A DNA stretch of 64,000 nucleotides, taken from positions 6,930,001-6,994,000 of the forward strand of contig JAEMBT020000005.1 in NCBI GenBank assembly GCA_018873245.2, given 5' to 3'. Both the position numbers and the translations under genes were made by a program. This DNA comes from Archegozetes longisetosus (lineage: Eukaryota; Arthropoda; Arachnida; Sarcoptiformes; Trhypochthoniidae). The notes below the pieces were generated by a model. That model searched no databases. It saw nothing but the letters and a program-made list of their open reading frames with translations, and was not told the origin of the DNA. Shown piece by piece: positions 24,791-35,202 of the stretch; position 1 is the first letter of the stretch, and each line of letters starts with the position of its first letter.

Positions 24791-26954
24791 GAATTCTCCC
24801 CTCAGAAGTTTTATTAATTTGTCTTTTAGAAAAAATTGTTCTTTTATTTGATAAAAGTCATCATTTTTACAAAAAGACACTGATTATGATGAACAGTTCA
24901 GTGATAAAAATGTTTGAAATAAGTTGATTATAATGACTAAATTTCAGTCCTAAAGATTTAAGCTCTTCTAAACTATTCTGTAAGTCCTTAAATTCTTTAA
25001 AAATTCCCAAATGGCTACTCTTCGACAAAGCCTTGAAATGTCTGAAAAGACAGTATTTCAAGTGTTAAATTGCTTGGAGAGTTACCTGTTTTGAGTTATC
25101 TTGAATTCAAATCGTTACTAGATTTACACTGTTATCAATAAGTGAATGATTGAACCGAAAAATATGGACATTTCAAAAGTTTTAATCAATTTTCAGATGA
25201 TATACTTTATTTATACTCCCCTAGCAACATCTCTGTTTTTCCAGCAGCTATAATCAATTTTAATATATCAATGTTTAGTTCAGAACAAAAGTTTATTTTG
25301 TAAATTTCAACATTCTTTTTAACTCAGGCTTGAATTTCTATAAACTAATTAAGCAAAAAGTTTTCTCGAAAGAAGAATTTTTTTTGAAAGAATAAATTTT
25401 TTCTGCTCAGTAATGATATTCAGAACTAATTATGCTAATTATATTGAATCAAAGTTATTCCGAAATTGACTTCAAGTTTCTAGAATGTAAGTAGACAAGA
25501 AAAAGTTTAGGTTGTTTCGTAAGAGTGAACAAAAATAAACCCGCAATAAAGTAGTGAAAAGATATTTATGCGACGAGTGTTAGAATGAGAGAATATCTGT
25601 CGATCATTTAATGCTAAAATATATTGCGTAAAAGGGAAGATTGTCAAAGATTTACGACTTGTTATGTGCTCAATTTACTATTCAATAAGATTTTATCTTT
25701 TAGTTTGCCTTAATGTAAGTTTTAAACGAATTCTTCGTGTAAATGGGATACTATTCAAATTAGAATTCAATGCTATAAATATTTTAGATAAGATAAAGAC
25801 GTTATTTTTACGTCATATTGAATCCTCCATACGTAAAGATTTAGTTTCACCTGAATTCAAGGACTGTATAACTTAATATCCTATTCGGTATTTTCGTCAG
25901 TAGATTCATTTCAATACAACATTCAGAAATAGAACTAAAATAAGCTCTTATTCCGTTCAGCAAATATTGAACTCATAAGGTTTGTAAATTTTGACAATTG
26001 AACAGAACGATTGTTAACAATAAGGTGGTACTATTTATAGATCGAAACCAATTTTCAAAAAGGTACTGAATGAATTCTAAAAGATTGACTTCAAAAAGCA
26101 ATTACATTTGCAAATAAAAATTAGCGTTTCAATTGTATGCCACAAATTCAATTAAGATTCATCATCTTCATCTTCGTTATTCATCAATTTTTATGCTAAA
26201 CTTGTCAAAACTATTATTTAATATTGTTTCATGAAAATACTTTTTAGATATTCAACATTAAATGTTTTATACGATTAAATTGTGCGTAAGTCTTCATAGA
26301 AGGCTTAAATGGCACTTTCAGATGAAATGCAAGGTTATAAAATACCCTTATAAAGTCATCGATAAAACCTGATCTTCCATCGTATTCTTGTATCAACTAA
26401 TATTGATCACAAAATCTAACTAAGAAAATATATATGAACTTCATATTTTTAATTTATTTAAAGAATTTATTCCTAAAAAGAAAAGACTTTTTCACATGTT
26501 AAAAGTTTGAATAGTTTAATTTATACTCGTTATAGCTGTTTCAATCATAAACTTTTTCAACTATTTAATCTTCACAAAGAATCAAGTTTTGTTCAATATG
26601 GAAACTTTACATGTAGAATACCAAAGAAGACAGTTATCGCAAGGTTTCTATTCAAAGCGCGAAAGCTGAAAAAAATTAACAGTATCTATGTCATTGAAAG
26701 TTAAGATGACATGGTTTTTTCCCTTCAAACAAGAAGCTATCATAGAAGCCAAATATTTTGAGCTAATCAAAAATTAAAAGTATCAAAATCTTTATTGATG
26801 TCACGTTTAATTACGAAGTATTCAAGAGTTATATTGAATTAATGGTAAGATAGAGTGAAAAATTAAGAACTTCTCAGGAAAATTTTGAATAGTGTTGAAA
26901 AATTTCTAGAAGTTCTTTGACGAGAAACTTTCTAGAAAGTGTCTAGAAATATTA

Positions 26955-27349
26955 GATCGTTCGGTTCGAATTTGCCATGACTTAATTGCAATTTATTCAA
27001 AAAATATTATACATAGAAAAATGAAATTTTCATCAAATTATTGTTGAACCCAATATCTAACCGTACGGGCAGGATAGGCCTGAGGTCCCAAAGCAGTCAC
27101 CAATTCACCATGGATGGTCTTCGCATCCTTCTTGAGCAAAACCCCGAATTTGATGAAATTCCGTTGGTCTTCTTCAGTGATTGAAGTCTTGAGCTTGTTT
27201 TGATCCATGTCTTGAGGCAAATTAATTGACATCGGTATCAAATCAAAGAGTGATAATAAGGCTTTCACTATACCAAATGGCTTTTGTTTACATTCAATGG
27301 TTCTCGAGAAATGATTGCAGAGATCGCGGCAAATTTGAACCGAACGATC
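26955..27349 (-). mobile_element. Deleted mariner element keeping only the N-terminal domain
   Basis: Terminal repeats GATCGTTCGGTTCGAATTTG (left) and GATCGTTCGGTTCAAATTTG (right, reverse complement) are flanked by TA on both sides. It is 395 bp long. It holds the 64-codon ORF 27232-27038 encoding the mariner DNA-binding domain, with the catalytic part absent. Confidence 0.8.
27038..27232 (-). CDS. Mariner transposase N-terminal HTH domain, stand-alone ORF
   Basis: The first in-frame ATG gives MSINLPQDMDQNK, about 64 residues. The stretch NFIKFGVLLKKDAKTIHGEL, then ALGPQAYPARTVRYWVQQ, is the first helix-turn-helix of mariner/SETMAR-type transposases (R..IKF......SA...H..L....G..A.S..TV..WV). 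A stop follows directly after WVQQ, where a full transposase would continue with a second HTH and the DDD catalytic core. It lies within a TA-flanked deleted element. No host function is shown. Confidence 0.6.
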   Translation of the reverse strand: MSINLPQDMDQNKLKTSITEEDQRNFIKFGVLLKKDAKTIHGELVTALGPQAYPARTVRYWVQQ

Positions 27350-28231
27350 TAAATATTTCTAGAATTATTCTAGGACATAGGATTTTCTTCTCGATGAAAT
27401 ATACTGTGCCTCAGATTCATGAAAAATTAGAATGTTTTAATAGCTGTTTATAAGTCCTTATGAATAAGATTTTTAGATAAAATAACTTCAAAAATAAAAT
27501 TATACCGCAAACCAGAAAAGTTTTATATAAATAGTGATTACTGTTTAATAACTATCTGTAATTTTTTAAATAATCGTGAAATATAAGTTAGCGAATATTA
27601 ATTAATAAGTGAATAATTTTTAATATAAATAATTTGCTATTAATTTTGTTTTAATAGGGGTTTCATGTCATGCTATGAGAGGTTCACATTATCCAATAAG
27701 AGGTTCACAAAGAGAAGATTTCTATATTTTCGAAGAGAAGTTATCTCTCGAGAAAGTTTCTAAGAATTTTCTAGAAAGCTTCTCAGGAAAGTTTCTTAGA
27801 AACTTTCATTTTACAGTACTAATTTTGAACCTAAGCTCTTTCGGCGCTAAATCTAAAATGAAGGAAAAACGCTAAAATTATGTTAATTATTGAAGAAAAT
27901 GGGATGAATATTTCTCGAACAAAACTTTATAACTTAATGAATTTACGTAAGGAACAAAATTTTGACATATCCGAAGTTATGGTTTCCAAATTGTATTGAC
28001 TCAACAATAGAGTATTGATAAGGACTAAAAGCTAGATTCATCAGTGTTACAGATTATTAGTACTCAGTACTGTAAGATTACAGTTCATTATTAAAGGTTT
28101 ATTTTGAAACATTCAAATTTCAGTCAATGAGTAAGCGATTTCATTTTTGACTCACAGTTACAAAAGTAATAAAGTGTTAACTGCAAAATCTGAGTTTAGT
28201 TTTTATAAAACGGACAGTATATACTTATATG

Positions 28232-28976
28232 CACTGCCGTAGCCAGCTTTTTTGGTCTGGGGGTTAAATGTATGAAAATTCTCAGTTAAGTTAATCTTTA
28301 TTTAATCAAAATTTAATACAATACAATTTTTCTGTTACAATGATCTTTACCAAATTCAATGACAAAATTATCTAGATTAATAGATAATGCAATATCTCTT
28401 TCAATCGAAATAAGAGCTAAACCGTTTAATCTGTCATTAGACATCGAATTTCTCAAATAAGTTTTAATTCTTTAAATGTTGAAAAACTCCTTTCACAAGA
28501 AACATTGACACATCCTATAGTTAATGATATCTTAAAATACTTTAATAAATCTGACATAGAGTTTGAATAATCAGTTAGTTTTTCATAGACATTAAAAATA
28601 TCTTCGCATTCATAGAATAATAATTTTGCAGTTTCAGAATTTGACTTGAAATTTTCCAGATTCAAACAATAATGAGTAGCAAAAGGCTTCAAAATTTCAA
28701 AGTTCATGGAATGCTTGGATTTTGGATGGCAAGCGCTAACTCCCATTAAAATATCTGTTAATTTATTATCAAACCTTTGATTGATGTTAAACAAAAGGCA
28801 ATCGATTGATGCATAAAATAAATTAACTTTAAAATTATCAGAATTATTGATATCGTAACTGTTTGAAATATTATCAACAAAATAATGTTCTATGTTTACC
28901 ATACTGGTCTACACTTAAACTTTGAAAAACCTTTGGGGGGCTATAGCCCCCTAGCCTCCCGCTGGCTACGGCTGTG
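28232..28976 (-). mobile_element. hAT transposon, internally deleted, with perfect 8-bp target duplication
   Basis: The element is bounded by CACTGCCGTAGCCAGC on the left and the complement of CACAGCCGTAGCCAGC on the right. It is flanked on both sides by the identical 8-mer CTTATATG (28224-28231 and 28977-28984). An 8-bp duplication and this end sequence are the hAT signature. It carries only the C-terminal third of a transposase on the minus strand. Confidence 0.92.
28303..28902 (-). pseudogene. hAT transposase C-terminal fragment, frameshifted
   Basis: From ATG at 28902 the frame runs 149 codons to a stop at 28453. Motifs are FYASIDCLLFNINQRFDNKL, LKPFATHYCL and the hAT dimerisation signature VSCERSFSTFKELK. 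Just past the stop the homology continues in another frame: TYLRNSMSNDRLNGLALISI, then ERDIALSINLDNFVIEFGK. A one-base shift near 28455 therefore breaks the ORF. The zinc finger and RNase-H-like catalytic core are missing. It resembles ZMYM1-type hAT proteins and is not functional as a transposase. Confidence 0.85.
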
Positions 28977-29637
28977 CTTATATGTAAAGCATTAACAATA
29001 ATGTCAAATAAACGACTGTACGATAAAACTTGCATAGTAATGACTCATTCAGAATATTTAATCTTAACCTTAATTATCAATGACTTGAATCAATAGATAA
29101 GATTTAATAAAATACAAATTAATAGTCCATTAAGCATACTTTCAGATCGTAAAAAAATTCTAAGCAAACTCATAAGTTAGCAAATTTGAATTTACAAGTA
29201 ATGATCAAAATATTAATCATTATACATGCAACTATGAGTATTTTTAGAACTACAGTACAGTTGATAAATGTTATTCTTAAATGCTATACGTGAGGTATAT
29301 AATTTATCTTTTTTAAAAATTTATTTCAGGCATAGTAGATTTCCAGAAATCAGTTGTGTACTGAAGCGCTATCTTCTGATCGTCAAACTTTTCCGTGCTA
29401 TATTGCACTAACTTTATAAATTTTTCACTAATTAGTTTTTCTCTTCATAAATTTAACTTCATTCCTCAACAATAGAAGAACTAAATACATCTATATCAAA
29501 TATTATATCAATTGTACAGCTGTAACAGTTTCTTGGCATTTCGATTCTAAGCTTTAAATACAAATTTGTCCATAACAAACTTTTGCGAGTTAGCGCATTG
29601 TACCACTGAGGTGACGCTTTGCTTCACAACTTATAAA

Positions 29638-30436
29638 GGACAATGAGCTTTAAGATATTGTGGGTTGGTGAAGCCAATTGAGTGCTTCAACCTGTTATCT
29701 CTGACTTCACGCATATACCCCTAGAATATTTTAGTAAAATTCCTAATAGTTTAGGAGATATAATTTTTTCAAAATTTTTTATAATGGTTGCTATGGGGAA
29801 TTTAATCATTTTAAAAAATCATTTGATCCCCGACCCCTCGAACTTAATCTTGATTTTGGTCAATAAATCGACAAAAATCAGGAAATAATTTCAGCAAAGA
29901 GTTAAAGCGTTTGGAGACCTAAAAGGCAGTCAAGATCGAATAATAACTTTTGGTTTCAAGTATATGTACGTATGGCAAAAAATAGGGTTAAGACCCTTTG
30001 AATCAGATCTTATTGATTCTACTTATGGAAGACTTATAATTGTTCTATTTTGATTCAATTTCATTTTCTACTTAATTTTTCGTAAAAAAGATCTGATTCG
30101 TGGGATCTTAACCCTATCTTTTGCCATATATATACTTGAAACCAAAAATTTATTCGATTTTAACCGCCTTTTAGGTCTCCAAACACTTTAATTATTTGCT
30201 AAGATTATTTCCTGATTTTTGCCGATTTACTGACCAAAGTCAAGATTAAATTCGAGGGGGGTGAGGTAAAATGATCTTTTGAAACGATTAAATTCTCCAT
30301 AGAGTCCATTACAAAAAATTTACATCTCCCAAACTATTAAGAACTTTACTAAAATATTCTAGGGGTATATGTGCAAGGCTAGTCTGAAACACTCAATTGG
30401 CTTCGCCTACTCACAATGTCTTAAAGCCCATTACCT
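29638..30436. mobile_element. 800-bp foldback element with about 390-bp arms
   Basis: The left arm (29638 to about 30025) is repeated inverted at about 30090-30436. Matching landmarks are GCTTTAAGA.ATTGTG, GAAGCCAATTGAGTG, TATACCCCTAGAATATTTTA and GGAGACCTAAAAGGC. The loop is short. The 68-codon frame at 29682-29888 is within the arm and I do not call it a gene. Confidence 0.82.
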
Positions 30437-30804
30437 CTTTGAAACTTTTATATTGATAGCATACATAAAAAATTCTTTTAAAATATGCATTAAGTTTCAA
30501 ATTAAAGATTATCCAAAGCATTCTTAAATGTCGAATCAAAAATCCAAAAACTAGTCGAGAGTAGCTGAAATGTTACTTTGTTCAGTTTTTTATATTAAGA
30601 GTTGCGAAATATACGTTAAAATTGATTAGATTTCTTTATCGCAAATGCTTATGATTTTTCCTCAAAAAACACTTATTTCATTCTTTCGTTCATAAATTAA
30701 AACAATTTTAGTTTTTTCATGAATTTTGGATTTTGTGCCGAAAGAGCCAATTAGCGCCAAGAGAGTTACTGAGAAAATTTTGGTTAATATTTAGCCACAA
30801 ACTA

Positions 30805-31068
30805 AAGGGTGTCTCACTTTAGTTCACTTTAGTCTGACTAAAGTGCATGATTGAAAACTTAAATAATCTTCTAATTATTCAATAAAATAAAAGATAAATA
30901 ATGTAAATAAATGTTGATATATAATGATTGACTAATCTTAAGAATTTAAGACTCGACAATATAAATTTGAAGTTGTATTATGTACAAAGTTGCCACCTTG
31001 ACTCATGTGAACAAAATATTCGATGAAAAGCGATACACCTTTTTGAGACACACTTTGTTAACTATATG
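30805..31068. mobile_element. Possible short Tc1/mariner-type MITE
   Basis: AAAGGGTGTCTCACTTTAG on the left and the complement of AAAGTGTGTCTCAAAAAGG on the right form short inverted ends. Interior AT-rich and non-coding. Weak support. Confidence 0.35.
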
Positions 31069-31820
31069 CTTTGATCATGCTTTTATGCTGGAAAGTAGAT
31101 CGCAAATATTTACTTAACAGTTCAACTTATTTGAGGTCTACAAATATAACTATTTTTCTATAATAGAAGTTATTAGTTGGAAAGAAATAGTTTCAACTTT
31201 TTATTGAACTTTTATTGTGTAAAGCTATACAATATTTATATACAATTCGTTTAATCTAAACAAAGATTAATCCATAGGATGCTGTAACACATCGATAGCC
31301 TTGCCTTAAATATTGAAAACAATGAACTGATTTTTGTTATACTTTCATATGTGGGGAAATGAAAGTCACAAAAGCACTTGGATATTAAAATAAACCATGT
31401 CAAGACCAAAGCTCTCGATATCTACGAGAGCATAGAATGAAAACTTATCAACTTTTCAACCGGTAATCAATGCATCTGTCAATTACTCAGCACATTTTAA
31501 GATATATTTTTAAGATATACTCTAAGATATTTTGCATGATATAATGTATCTAATATACATACTTCGGTTGGAAGAGTACCTAAATTAAACTGTCACTAAC
31601 AAATTATTCATCAAATAAAGGTACTTAACTAATAATCTCATTATATCATCAAATACTTACATAATAACTGAAAAATTTTGATAAAATAGTGACAATCAGT
31701 AAGAATTAAGAATTAGAATACTTTTAAACTATAAATAAAAATTAAAATCTGATTAAAAAAGAGCTAGCTAAAAGAAAATCTGATTGTATAAATATGTTTA
31801 AAAATAAAGCATAATAAAAT

Positions 31821-34800
31821 CTATGAATCGATTTTATAGTTTTCGAGAAGTGATCTCTCGATTTTATATGAATTATTAAAACATCGAATAATTTTGCTTT
31901 GATAACAGGCCGGTATATTTCTGGCCGATCTCTTAGTCCATGAAATGGGAAGATGATCGTCTTCTATAAAATAGATCGGATCATTCAATGGCATAAACGA
32001 AGCTCTTTCTGGGTTCAATTGTTTGATGCACTTTTCGATATGAGTTTCAGATTTTTCGTGAAAGGATTCGATTCTACGTATAATTTGTTTCTTTTTTTTC
32101 TGTCTTTTGAGCAATTCCTCGTTTATTCTCTGATTACTACTAGAGATACTATTTTGTATATCAAGAGTAGTTACAATTTGCCTTTCGAGCCACTGAACAA
32201 TATTAGGAGACTCTATCCAACGCGGAGCTCTTTCCAATCTATCCCAAGTCGCTAAGCACCTGACACGAAGAAGTGAAATAAATGATGATATCGATGGTAT
32301 TGAAGGTTCACGTGATCGAAGTATTGCGACACTATCGCAACGAGCAACCCGAGACAGTCTCAAATAATCACTAAATAGATTAGAAGGATAAGAACACATT
32401 GTATTAAGTTATTTTCTAGCAATGCCAATAAGTCAAGGACTTATTCTAATAGTTTTCTGATTATCTCTTACTTGAAATGAATGGGATATTTGGCTTTTGT
32501 TACAGACCAGGCAGCACTTAAACGGTATATTTGTGGTAATTGTAATCCACGGATTAGGCTCGATAATGATTGCCAATTACGAAGTTTGCGTAGAACACAG
32601 GCTACCTATTTGAGTATGGGATAACATTGATAAAATAATTGATAAAGGCGATTAAGTTTTATCCCTGGGATTTTTCTTATTTGTTTTTAATAGTTAAGTT
32701 ATTGCAAAATCATATTAGATAACTCTTTTCAATTTCTGTATCGATAGTTAATTAAAAAATATAACGCTCAAAATGCCATCACATTTTCGTTTAAATCAAA
32801 TACTTTTAGCTTTAAATAGTTAGTTGACAAGAAACTAAAAGGCATAACTAATTAAAATATTTAAAGCTAGGAGTGAAAACTAGGACTTTTTAATCATCAC
32901 TTTATCTAATCGATGGGTGTGAGGGAGAAAACTGGTGCATACTAGAAATTCACAGTTGGATTCATACAGCGGTATACCTGTATGTGAACTGAAAAGATAC
33001 AAGTTGACATTTACCTCAATAAGAGCCGCAATCTTTTTGCCCTGTGCTTCAACAGTGACTTCTCTCGAAACGATATCAGCCACTAGTTGTGACAGTTCTT
33101 GGCCAAATTCCATCATTTTCTTAAATCCACTATCTTTGTTATACTTCCTTCCTCTATTGATCACAATAGACATAACTTCATCTGATTGCAAATTGAGCAT
33201 CAGTTCCTTTTCGAGTTTAGTTATCTGTAGAGCTAGTGATATAGGATTTTCCAGTCTAATAGACTGGACCAATGTTTTTGCGTCTGTCTTTAGGTTTCTA
33301 GACACTTTGATATCGAATCTGTCTTTTCTTGCTTTAGATACTGAAAATTCAACTGAATTTTTGCGCAGCGAAAGTGACGAATAGGTTCTATATTTGCCCT
33401 TTTCATTACTGACATTGATATTAATGTCATCTCTTGTTGCATTATTTCTAGATCTGCTCCTCAAATTTTCAGGTACTACTAAACCCTTGCGATCACTAAG
33501 TCCCAATTTAGTCAAGTCAAGCTCTGATCTACTTCTACGAAGAGGTTGATTGACAGTCGGGCATTGCACAATACGTGCTTCTAGCTCAAGGTTAGGACAT
33601 AAGAACTTTGTTGCATTTGGTAGTGCTTTATTGATAGGTTTGTAATTCTTTTTAGACGATTCGATCCATTTCGAAAGTACACAATCGGCTAAAAGTGTTA
33701 GACTCTCCCAAGTGGATGCACCTTTGAACACATCGCTTCCATCCATAGGTAACGCCAATGGAAAAAGACATGTGTCCTTCAGGTCAGTCCCGAATCTCTC
33801 AACAAGACGGATGTATTCGTTACGTTTGTTTTCTGAGGGCGCAATCACTGGCGGGATCGGAGGCGGACTAGTTGTCGGACTTGTAACTGAGCTTTGGTTT
33901 GATGGACTGACTGATGATGAAGCAGAATATGGATCGTACGATGACGTGGCTTCCAAAGAAGACAATGCATCAGTGTATGTGTGCCATTCAGATATGACAT
34001 ATTGCTATGAGTTTAATGAGAAAATAATTTAGAATTAAGAACGGATATGAGCCATAATAAATGAGAATTGCATTTGAGTTGTGCTCTGTGTTGGGGAACT
34101 CAAACAATAGAAACATTTTGTCCTATTATCTATAATAAATACAATGATATCCTGCTGTAGTCTAAAAGCAATTTAAAGGTTATGACTTGCTGTTTGTATA
34201 CAGATTGGTATTTAAAATCAATATATTAAATGTGTAATGCGGTCATGTAGTGAACTGATGGATTACATTGAACGTCTAATATTTAAATGTCATGCTGTAC
34301 TTTCATTTTCTAATGCTCTTAACCTGTAAGAAATACTTTCCACTTATTTGTTTGTAAATCTCATTCAGCTAAACACATAATGCCTCAAATTTGAACTAAA
34401 AACATTTCTATAAGCAACAATACATCAATAGGTGAATGGTGAAAATGGAACTTGGGTTTTTGGTTTTTAGGCAAACATCTTCTGTTTGACTGAATTGAAG
34501 TTGAAAATAAGTTTTAATCAAACACTTTTTCCTTCTCTTTTATAAGTTTCAAGTTTCAAGTTTCATGTCAAATTATCTATTATTTTTTCAATTCTTAAGT
34601 AAAAAAACTGAATGGAAATATGTGATAAGAAAAAATTGGACGTAAGTCTAAGGAAAATAAGGCAAAATTTGATCTAAAAATAATAAAATCTTAATTCTAT
34701 TAGTAGGACAGCATTTGTTCGTAAATACAATCATTGGAATAAGTTATTTAGATAAACAATTTTTCGAAAGCTCGCTTAATTAGATGCAATGGTAGTAAAC

Positions 34801-35202
34801 TTAACTTACTTTATCGCCAGAAATATGGTCGACATGATTGAGATGATCAGGTTCTTCGATAAGGGTTTCTTTTGATTCACTGAACGTTGTCTCACTGTGA
34901 AAGTCGACATAAGATCCATAACCAGAATCGTAGCGATTAATACTTTTCGGTGGTTCTAAGCCTAGTTTTCTCAAATTGCCATTCTCATTGACCGAGTCAA
35001 TTGAGATCAAAGACTTGTGGTAAGTGTCAATACTCTTGATTCCACTGAGGTGAACTTTATCCAGACTTTTGGCTTTTTGTAGCGGAGTTTCACTGACTTT
35101 TCCACTAAACGGAGGTATCAATAGGTTTCCATATAAATTGGTTCTCAGGTTCAATTGTTCAACATTTAAAGTTTGAAGTTCTTGTTCTGTCCTAACTGGC
35201 AT
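31821..35202 (-). CDS. RasGEF (CDC25-homology) domain protein, four coding exons
   Basis: Exons on the minus strand are 35202-34810, 34004-33015, 32605-32472 and 32370-31821, phases 0, 0 and 2, totalling 688 residues. Donors are GTAAGT, GTAAAT and GTAAGA, and all acceptors end in TAG. The first 330 or so residues are low-complexity and Ser-rich (GYGSYVDFHSETTFSESKE; SPTTSPPPIPPVIAP). The CDC25-like domain starts near PISLALQITKLEKELMLN, continues GFKKMMEFGQELSQLVADIV and KKIAALIE, then in exon 3 VACVLRKLRNWQSLSSLIRG, LQLPQIYRLSAAW, and in exon 4 PSIPSISSFISLL. This matches the RasGEF core order (N.NSL.AI..GL....I.RL..TW, then P.IP). Canonical residues are altered (NWQSL for NFNSL; no LxD after PSIP), so it may be a divergent or pseudo-GEF, as in the NSP/BCAR3 family. 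No SH2, PDZ or RA domain is visible. The C-terminus is K/R-rich. Confidence 0.8.
32606..33014 (-). other. RasGEF intron 2
   Basis: 409-bp intron, donor GAG|GTAAAT and acceptor aaatag|GTAGCC. Nothing further seen. Read-through of the donor gives the false frame extension NVNLYLFSS. Confidence 0.65.
34005..34809 (-). other. RasGEF intron 1
   Basis: 805-bp intron between the exons ending SGDK and starting QYVISEW. AT-rich, with a short 'AAGTTTC' tandem near 34548-34564. No exon seen. Confidence 0.65.

Larger units (their letters stand above)
23517..31820. other. Gene-free, transposon-rich interval
   Basis: La 3' flank with AATAAA near 23764, then no host exon for 8 kb. It holds the palindrome 24443-24790, the mariner derivative 26955-27349, the hAT copy 28232-28976, the foldback 29638-30436 and a possible short MITE at 30805-31068. 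The small frames at 24867-25061, 25664-25876, 26507-26704 and 27675-27875 look incidental. Confidence 0.55.

Noticed and set aside
29682-29888. 68-codon frame (+)
   Set aside because: Lies within an arm of the foldback element, with no homology seen.
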